The notes beneath the pieces are model-generated. The model was given only the letters and a program-made list of their open reading frames with translations, had not been told where the DNA came from and searched no databases. A stretch of DNA of 64,000 nt from Castanea sativa (Eukaryota; Streptophyta; Magnoliopsida; Fagales; Fagaceae). The translations under genes were made by a program, and so were the position numbers. Below, piece after piece: positions 56,625 through 64,000 of the stretch (position 1 is the first letter of the stretch; every line of letters begins with the position of its first letter). The DNA is taken from NCBI RefSeq assembly GCF_040712315.1, contig NC_134013.1, positions 13,117,001-13,181,000 on the forward strand, written 5' to 3'.

Positions 56625-58636
56625 TGTGGTGGGTCTTTTTATGATTTTGGGATGTACTACATCCTGTAGTATGATGCCCGAATGTTCTAGATAAGAGAGT
56701 TGAGATCGATCCAATTGTAACCCATCTTGGGCCAGCTTGTACACAAACTATGCCCCTCTTTGCTGAAACCTAGGTCACACGCTCGTGGTAGGCGAAACTA
56801 TTACAGAGGGGTTATGACAGACAAGTACAGTATAACAATAATAAAGGCAATATGTTTCCTGTGAGATCAAATAAATAAGGAATCCTAAAAAAAGATATAG
56901 TAATAAGAAATACGCTAAGGCTGAAATCACAAAGACAAGAAAGGAAGTGATTATGATAAACAATAATATCAAAAGGTTAGTCTGCTGTGCTAAGTGGTAT
57001 TATGGGATTAAGACCAAGAAGGTAACCGCTTCCTCAACATGGGTAACCTCACAGGACGATCTTGCAACCAAAAATTACCTACTTTTAGGGAACGAACCCG
57101 AATGGCTTATACCCAAGCGAATCATTCATCTTTAACAAGGGATAGGCTTTTAAAGGGAGAGAAGGAATTAGCCTATTGATGCATGCCTGCCACTCTACAC
57201 TCCTTATTTCTCTTCCTAATTCTCTTTTTCTTTTTTCTCTGTCATGTCACTTTGATTCTTTTATGCTATTTTCTTTCTTTCTTAGTGCTTACTCATGTAG
57301 TGTTATGGTGATGGTGGTGCTGTGATTCTCCCCTAGTGATTGCTATTGTTTTTCGATGATGATCTTGTGCACGACGAGAGCCTTTTATATACTGTCTTCC
57401 GTGACTATTTTTTACTATTTTACCCTTTAACAACTTTTCTAGGTGTGAGTGTACTTCCAGACCATTTACTAGTTTGTCAGCTGCCCGGCCACCACCACTT
57501 GTTTGCGCTAGCCGTGCCATACCCTATTACCAGACAAAGAGTTCTACTTTGTTTGTTTGCCCACCGTGGCATTCTTATCCACCACAGTATGGGTATTCTC
57601 TCTCTCACTATCCTTCATGTCATGCACCTAATGGTTCCAATTCATCCTCCCTCTTTTGGGTAGTATGACATCCCAGCAGGACATTTTTTCCAAAAGGGTT
57701 TGAGCGGGAATCCCAGAATAGGCATTCGCTTCTCCCCACTGCCAGACCATACCCTCTCTTACCTCTGACCCATGACCCACCACTCCTGTATTGGCTGGGT
57801 ACAGGTTAGTGGTGCCTGGGCCTTGTATGTGCTCCACATTTCGTGCATGTCCAAGACTTGTCTACTACTCATGCTTTTGGTGTGGACTGGATGCTTGCCT
57901 GTGCATTCTGTCACCCATTCTTGACCTCTTGTGGCATGAACTATGTTTTGGCCCTCCATCCTTCATGGCTTGCTTCCCCAAGGGCTAGGCCTTGCTTGAT
58001 AACGAGTTTTTCTCTCCTTCAGCCCTCCATTTGTTATTTTCGTTGGCTTGCTAGTGTTCCTGCCACGCCATTTGGTTATTCCTATTGTGGTGTTATTTGA
58101 TCCCTGCCTACTGAGCCTCTTTCGGGCCTATTGCATGTTCTTCCCTCAATTAGTTACAATACCCCAATATTGTTATTGGGTTTATAGTCATGTTGCTTTG
58201 GGCTTCCTTGACCCATTACATTGCTTGTAGACTCCTTTGGCTCATTTCTTCCTTTTTGGGCATCCTCAACCCATTTCCAACTCTACATTTTCATGAGCTT
58301 TTACTAACTCTTTTTGGGCTTCCCTGACCCAATTACTATATCCTTCATCCTTGGAGTTCATGGGCTTTCCATAACCCCTTACTTCTTTACTTGGGCCTGT
58401 TGTGGCTCATTCTCACTTTTCTACATCACATAGTGCCCATGGGTTTATTGCTTCTTCCTTTGGGCTCATGTTGGCCCATTTGCTTTTCCAAGACTCATTT
58501 GTTTACTTTGCCTAAGACTTATCATTCCAATCATTCGGACTTGATGAGTTTCTTTTTCTCAATCCACTAACTCTCTTCCTGCCCATGTAGTTGGACTCCT
58601 TCTTGCTGCTGGGCTTTCCCAAAATGAGCATCAACA
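56625..58636 (+). mobile_element. 2.0-kb solo LTR
   Basis: The 2012-bp insert begins TGTGGTGGGTC and ends GAGCATCAACA. It has TG..CA ends and the perfect 5-bp TSD AGAAG (56620-56624 and 58637-58641). Comparison with unit 2 of the host duplication confirms the empty site. The interior is C/T-rich on the plus strand in its second half (57300-58600), where open frames appear in many phases. These reflect composition, not genes. No primer-binding site, polypurine tract or second LTR is present, so it is a solo LTR of a large-LTR element. Strand is uncertain. Confidence 0.75.
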
Positions 58637-59447
58637 AGAAGCAACCCACTTCATTAGGAAAGTTACAAGACACATGGCTACATTTCTTTTATTTATTCTA
58701 TTATTTCAATTCATTAAGGTTTATTGACTTAAACATTAGACCCTTAAGCTTGTACTACACTAGTTCCCTAACTAGTCATTTTTCCTCCTTGCATTTACTA
58801 TAAGACCTTCCAAAACTCTTAGTTTGGATGAGTTATATATTATTTAGAAATTAATTCGATCATAATGAAAACGTAGACATAGTTATCTTTAATATTAAAA
58901 TTAAATAATTTAAGAAAACAAATAAAGGTACTGTAATGTTTTGTTTTTAATTTTTGTACTTGTCGATTGCTTAAATAATTGCTGATAGATAGTTTAAATA
59001 TTTTTATCATAATTTGTTAAATTTTTTTTATAAAAACAAATTGTTAATTTTAATATATATATATAACAATTTGTAGTACATATACATGTATATTGATTAT
59101 GAAGTAAGTATTTAACTTATATATTAATGATCAAAACAAAGTACAAACAACAATGTTAAGACCACAAAAAATTTGTTTTTTTAATTTGTTAATTAGTTGT
59201 GTTCATTTTTTTTTTAGAAACTAGTTGTGTTCATTAAATTTAATAAATATAACAATTTTTATTAAATTATTAACGACCGTAAACTCTCATTAAGCCGGTT
59301 GTTGTTACAACCATAATAATAACCCCTTAGATAATGGAAATAGGGCATTTATTAGCAAAGGTTCAAGACACATGGCTACATTTTGGCTAATTATTATATA
59401 TTATTTTAGTTAGTTGAGGTTTATTGACTTAAACATTAGACCCTTAA

Positions 59448-59470
59448 TGTATCAAAAAAAAAAAAAAAAA
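59448..59470 (+). mobile_element. A-tail-only retroinsertion
   Basis: Compared with unit 1, unit 2 has an extra TGTATC plus about 17 A. The insert is flanked by the 17-bp duplication AAACATTAGACCCTTAA (59431-59447 and 59471-59487). Length, tail and long TSD fit target-primed reverse transcription by LINE machinery with extreme 5' truncation. Confidence 0.7.
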
Positions 59471-60110
59471 ACATTAGACCCTTAAGCTTGTACCACACTA
59501 GTTCCCTCTGAGTCTGACTATAAACGGAACAACCCACTTCATTATCAAAGGTACAAGACACATGACTGCATTTCTTCCACTTATTCTATTATTTCAATTC
59601 ATTGAGGTTTATTGACTTAATCATTAGACCCTTAATCTTGTACTATACTAGTTCCCTCTAACTAGTCCTCTGTCTTCCCTGCATTTACTATAAGCCCTTC
59701 CAAAATTCTTTGTCTGGAAGAGTTATATATTAATTGGACATTTATACAATCATAATTTCATAATGAACATATAGACATAGTTATATTAATAATATTCTTA
59801 AATAATTTAGGGAAAAAATAAAGATATTGTAATTGCTCATTTTTGTATTTTTTGATTTCTTAAATAATTGGTGATTATAGATAGGTTAAAATTATCATAT
59901 ATATATATATATAATATCATAATTTGTTAATCTTGTTTATAAGAAAAATTTGTAAAATTTAATAAATATAACACATTTTGTATTACATAAACACTTATAT
60001 TGATTATTTAACTTTTATATTATTGATCAAAACACAATTACAAACAACAATATTAGGACCACAATAAATTTGTTGTATAATTTCACTTGTTTGTTAATTT
60101 GTTGTGGTCC

Positions 60111-62060
60111 TAACATTTTTTCCAAGTACAAAACACAACTCACAAAAAATATATCAGCTACACAAATCTCACAGTTCAAGAACAAAGATTACAGCAGACC
60201 TAACAGCTATACAGAACACAAGATCTCTTTTTATAATCATATTAATTAAGAATATATAAAATATCATCGTAATTTTGTATTTGATCCCTCAAAGAACAAA
60301 TGCTTGATAGCATTTAAATTTGCTTCTTCTGTTTTTTTTTAATAATTTTTACTAATGTGTATCTTAAGAACACATAATAATATATTATTTTTAAAAAAAA
60401 TTTATCAAAAATTAAAAAAATTGTAAATTTTTTTAGATTTTTCATAAAATATTTTCAGAAATAAATAATTTATTATTTTATTTTATTCATGTTAGCCAAC
60501 CATCACGAAGTACTTTCGGAATCAGGATACCACTGTAATCATGTACTGCCATGAATGTCGACAACTTTACAGGTTATGTTCATGTTATCAAAAGGCATCT
60601 TGCCAACTGTCGTGAATATAGATACACAGATCCAAGTATCCAAAATATCAAACTCATCAACGTGATCTGATGTTCGGATCAGGACACTTATATTTATTTA
60701 TACAACCACACCATACCATCATCATGTGTCTGTCACGTGCAAAAGGAGAAAAGAGAAACAATAAACTATAACTATATGCTTTTATGTTAGACGAATTGAT
60801 TTATTAACAACTTATTAAAGAGTTCCTCAAACAAACAAAAAAACAACTTATTAAAGTGTTTATTAAAAAATTAATTTATTGTTACCTATATAAATACAAT
60901 AAATAAATAAAACTATACTGTCTGGCCATTAACAAATTTGCCCTATTTAAATCTGGCTATTTGGTTTCCTAATCTAAAAGGTTACATTGAGTTATCATTA
61001 CTGAGAAAAAAATGTAGGTACTTTTATCACAATTTTAATGTGACAAGAAAAAGTTATTTATTTATGTGAAGGTTTTAGGAAACTATTTACCTTTTGTCAA
61101 ATCATAGTTGTGACAGATTATGACACAAAAACTGTGGTTAGTAAATAACTCTCTTACCATTACTACTCTTAATTTGAAATAAATAAATAAATAAAACACA
61201 TAATTAAAAAAATAACAAAAACAAAACTAGGAGTTCCTCTACTATTGTAAACAAATTTACAACTTTTACTACAATTTTTTTGTGTAATAAATTATAATTA
61301 GTTGCCTATTATTTTTACATAAATTTATTATTTTTTTTTTATAAATAAAAATCTGACACAAATTTTGTTACCACTCTTTTATATGACGGACCGTAATTTG
61401 TTACATATCACATTCACGTAATTCCGTCACTTTTTCTCGCCAGTGAGTTGTGTTGTTGTGTTTATGCATTTTAAAAAATGGTACTAGATTTTTTGCGAAA
61501 CTAGTAGCACTGTACTGGTGGCAATCGTTGAGAGATCCAAAGTGAGTGTAGTGTGGCCCATATGCGTTGTCCCAAGTTTGTAGATAAGAAGCCGAAAAAA
61601 AAAAAAAAACAAAAACAAAAACAAAAAGGTTAAGATAGATTTTGGCGGGATTATATGACTTTGTCCAGAACATAACAACACAGCATGCGTAAAGATCCAG
61701 TGCTCCCCACCTCAGCAAACTAGCAATTGTTTCACTCTAACCCCATGTGCGCCTCGGGTACCACTCCACTCACCAAGTACAAAGTCACTAATCTAACTCA
61801 CTCTAGAGGAAGTTTCGCCTGTACTCACGCTCTCCAAATGTTTGTTTGGCCTCTTAATCTTTTTTTTTTTTTTATTAAAGAGAAATTATACTATTCAAAA
61901 CAACGTTTTATAAGATTTTTACGATGAACTGATTCTTACGTGAACCAAGTCATTTTTATCCCCCATTCTACTAAAAACTCCAATACGTTTAAAATTGCTA
62001 AGTGAATTGCTGAGTGAATGTTATCAATTTATCAAGAAATTATTCTATTCTTACAATAGA
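60111..62060. other. Spacer, no gene seen
   Basis: AT-rich with scattered homopolymers and a (CAAAAA)n stretch at about 61600-61627. Some moderately complex islands (60490-60700 and 61430-61850) have no open frame I can defend. Confidence 0.35.
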
Positions 62061-62156
62061 CCAAGTCACTTATCTATCATTTTACTAGTGAACCAAGTCA
62101 CTTATTTATCATTTTATTAGTGAACCAAATCACTTATCTACCATTCTATTTATTAA
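62061..62156. repeat. 32-bp tandem repeat, three copies
   Basis: CCAA(G/A)TCACTTAT(C/T)TA(T/C)CATT recurs at 62061, 62093 and 62125. A related diverged copy (ACCAAGTCATTTTTATC) lies at about 61943. Confidence 0.7.
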
Positions 62157-62235
62157 AAAACTCTTAAATGCTTAAAATTGCTTAGTGAAATTCAATTTCA
62201 GTTTAATTTTTCTTTTAAACATAAACAAATTCAGC

Positions 62236-62465
62236 AACTTTAAATAGGTAAGTCGACGAAGTCATTTATCAACTATTCTATTAAAAACAGCAAACTTTAA
62301 ATAGGTAGAAGTCTCGTATTGAGGGAAAGCCAATTTCTGTTTTTAACTTTTTTTCTTTTTTTTTTTTAAATCATAACCAGAATCAACTTTAAATAGATAG
62401 AAGTCTCAGATTGAAATAGCGGACGTTTTGACATGAACTTTAAATAGGTGGAAGTCCTATATTGA
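62236..62465. repeat. Four dispersed CTTTAAATAGGTAGAAGTC boxes
   Basis: ACTTTAAATAG(G/A)T(A/G)GAAGTC or a close variant occurs at about 62238, 62289, 62388 and 62439. The last three are followed by a TC(G/A)(T/G)ATTGA box. They lie about 0.9-1.1 kb downstream of the SMT2 stop codon. Confidence 0.55.
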
Positions 62466-63246
62466 AGTAATAGATATTTGACGTGGTCCAAGATTTAATA
62501 TAATTTCTACCACTTATCCTATTAACCAAAATCCAGAGCTGATACCGAAACTTTCTTTGACGGAAAATCCGAGGAGGAGATTCTTCACGCTAGATATTAT
62601 CATATTAGATATTACATAAAATAAAATTAAGTGGGCAGAGAAAAAGAGGAAAAATTATAGAATATTTTTAGGAATACGAGGGATTACATTCATAAGATTT
62701 TTATGATAAATTAGAGATGATTAATGGTTATTTATTTAAATTTAAATTTAAATTTAATATTAAAATTATTTTTTTTTCATAACAATAATAATTAATAATA
62801 ATAAATAACTTCAAATTTATTAGGAAAATATTAAAAAATTATTTTTCGTATAATAAATGAGTAAGCTTTTTAAGTCCACTACTCACTAGGGAGAGACCTC
62901 GGTGCGTGTGAGTGTGTGACTGAATTTAATTAATGACACCCTCAATTAATATGAGAGAGAAGAACATAAAGTATTTAATTTTATAATAATTAACAGATAA
63001 TTTATAGAGCTCCTTTATTTTATTTTTTAATAATGTCTTTTCACCATCTTCTGCAGTTGAGCTTGTCACTGAAAAGACACAGCTACAACAAGGAAGGACT
63101 CCACCAAACTAGCTCTTTTCAGTTAAGCCACAGTACAAACAAGAAAACTAGAATCGAAACCAAAATCCAACCACGAGATTTAATTTAAAATTCAGAAACA
63201 AAAAATACAAATAAGGAACGAGTAGAAAATTGAAATTAGAGGCAAA
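62466..63246. other. Distal 3' flank of SMT2
   Basis: AT-rich with no gene. The nearest part may include the end of the SMT2 transcript. Confidence 0.35.
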
Positions 63247-63291
63247 AAAACAAAAACAAAAACAAAAACAAAAACAAAAACAAAAACAAAC
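63247..63291. repeat. (ACAAAA)n microsatellite in the SMT2 3' region
   Basis: About seven hexamer units lie 91-135 bp after the SMT2 stop, so the transcript would carry a (TTTTGT)n tract in its 3' UTR. Confidence 0.85.
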
Positions 63292-63381
63292 TAAGAAAAT
63301 AGAATTTAAAAAACTAAAAGTAACAGGCGGTTGGCACAGGGGGTTCTTGAACCGAGTCCGAGGTGTTACCTCACCATTGGC

Positions 63382-64000
63382 TTAAGACGATGCTGGTGAC
63401 TCAGGCTTTCGGCAGAGGATCATGTGCATCGGACTGAAAATCCCAGAGTCACCACCTCGAGTCAAGTAGTCAGCGGTCCTGAAAAGCATCTCGTGCACAT
63501 CGAGAGTACCTTTTGGTGCGATTCCCAAAGCAGAGAGGACCATCACAAGAATGTGGTTCCTCCAGTAGGCAATCCTACCCATCTTCAACCTAGTCCACCA
63601 AGGTAGCGCCGGAGGCTTAGCCAGATCTCGCTCCTTAACAACCTCGAACCCTACTTTCCTAGCTGTCTCCGCTATATCCAAGTAGTTTCTGAGACCAGGC
63701 AAAGCGTCACCTCGTTCGATACCTTGGATGATGTCCACGTGTTCTGGGTTGTCACCTCTGTACTTCTCTGTGGTGACCCATTCGTACGACACGTACAAAG
63801 ATCCGGGCTTCAAAACCCTGAAGATCTCGGCGTAGACCTCCTCGAGCTTCGGCGCGTGGCAGGTGGCCTCGATCGAGTACGCGCCGTCGAAGCTGTTGTC
63901 CGGGAATGGCATCTCGAGGAAGTTCCCGCACACGACCTCGCAGAGCGAGTCGAGCCCGGCTTTCTTGTTGTGAATACGGGCTCGATTCACTTGGTAGTCG
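63382..64000 (-). CDS. SMT2: 24-methylenesterol C-methyltransferase 2 (C-terminal part)
   Basis: This encodes the last 206 codons of a protein that is about 360 aa in relatives. The reading frame is open to the right edge (DYQVNRARIHNKK), so the N-terminus, with the YEYGWG-type and glycine-rich SAM-binding motifs, lies outside. Visible family signatures are GNFLEMPFPDNSFDGAY, the sterol-methyltransferase block YSIEATCHAPK, EIFRVLKPGS and YEWVTTEKYRGDNPEHVDII, then the C-terminal sterol-binding region (DALPGLRNYLDIAETARKVG, ALPWWTRLKMGRIAYWRNH). YEWVTTE favours the SMT2/SMT3 branch over SMT1. The enzyme adds the second methyl group to the sterol side chain (24-methylenelophenol to 24-ethylidenelophenol), setting the sitosterol/campesterol ratio in the ER. 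The part is intron-free and intact, with GC content well above its surroundings. Confidence 0.92.
   Translation of the reverse strand, partial: DYQVNRARIHNKKAGLDSLCEVVCGNFLEMPFPDNSFDGAYSIEATCHAPKLEEVYAEIFRVLKPGSLYVSYEWVTTEKYRGDNPEHVDIIQGIERGDALPGLRNYLDIAETARKVGFEVVKERDLAKPPALPWWTRLKMGRIAYWRNHILVMVLSALGIAPKGTLDVHEMLFRTADYLTRGGDSGIFSPMHMILCRKPESPASS

Larger units (their letters stand above)
56414..60110. repeat. 850-bp tandem duplication, copy 1 split by a solo LTR
   Basis: Unit 1 (56414-59279, about 849 bp once the LTR and its TSD are removed) and unit 2 (59280 to about 60110) share, in order: TAAACTCTCATTAAGCC, AGATAATGGARATAGGGCAT, ACACATGGCTACATTT, ATTGACTTAAACATTARACC, GCATTTACTATAAG, AGAGTTATATATTA-like and CAACAATRTTARGACCACAA. 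Inside each unit a 170-bp sub-segment (ACATGG/ACATGA ... ACTAGTTCCCT) occurs twice. Divergence is moderate, so the duplication is old. Confidence 0.75.

Noticed and set aside
57340..58230. Several 60-107-codon frames on both strands in the 2-kb solo LTR
   Set aside because: The pyrimidine-rich composition keeps many phases open. The TSD-bounded LTR explains the sequence, and no domain is seen.
61401..61718. 105-codon minus-strand frame
   Set aside because: It contains a Phe/Val run from an A-rich tract. No homology or gene structure.

Overview
This is a nuclear window from a plant, most likely a woody eudicot. The evidence is a chloroplast-targeted thioredoxin of the CDSP32 type, a sterol C-24 methyltransferase of the plant SMT2 class, a syringolide-induced-protein-like gene, GT-AG introns, AT-rich spacers and plant-type transposable elements. 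Placement near Fagaceae is only an impression and is not supported by any search. The window is gene-poor. I can defend four host genes: a LYR-motif mitochondrial protein (first coding exon only, about 0.5-0.6 kb, minus strand, running off the left edge), a syringolide-induced 14-1-1-like gene (16.4-17.2 kb, plus), CDSP32 (38.4-39.3 kb, minus) and the C-terminal part of SMT2 (63.4 kb to the right edge, minus). These genes do not form an operon or pathway; they are isolated transcription units.

Most of the rest is mobile DNA whose edges can be fixed by target-site duplications (TSDs). From left to right: Mutator-like MITEs at 1.54 and 1.77 kb; a 1.26-kb PIF/Harbinger-type non-autonomous element (2.08-3.34 kb); local tandem repeats (5.7-7.0 kb) and an array of short palindromes (9.3-9.5 kb); a solo LTR (13.84-14.52 kb); a 340-bp tandem duplication (19.78-20.46 kb); a minus-strand Ty1/copia SIRE-like element that has lost its polymerase (21.35-28.97 kb); a 6.3-kb PIF/Harbinger transposon with an intact two-exon DNA-binding ORF and a transposase broken by one frameshift (30.07-36.37 kb); a copia remnant (36.4-37.3 kb); two more MITEs; and a 5'-truncated LINE fragment (40.3 kb).

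The largest element is a 12.2-kb Ty3/gypsy retrotransposon of the Tat type (41.66-53.84 kb). It has near-identical LTRs, a decayed gag-pol with two RNase H domains, about eleven copies of a 151-bp tandem repeat, and a spliced antisense gene. To its right are two small inverted-repeat elements and an 850-bp tandem duplication (56.4-60.1 kb). A 2-kb solo LTR sits inside the first copy and an A-tail-only retroinsertion inside the second. The last 3 kb before SMT2 holds short local repeats.

The most unusual structure is the antisense, intron-bearing coiled-coil ORF of the Tat element. Extra antisense ORFs are known in this lineage, so the class is not new, but this copy shows its exon structure clearly. 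I found no tRNA or rRNA gene, CRISPR array or plasmid/phage-type system, and nothing I can call a wholly new biological system.
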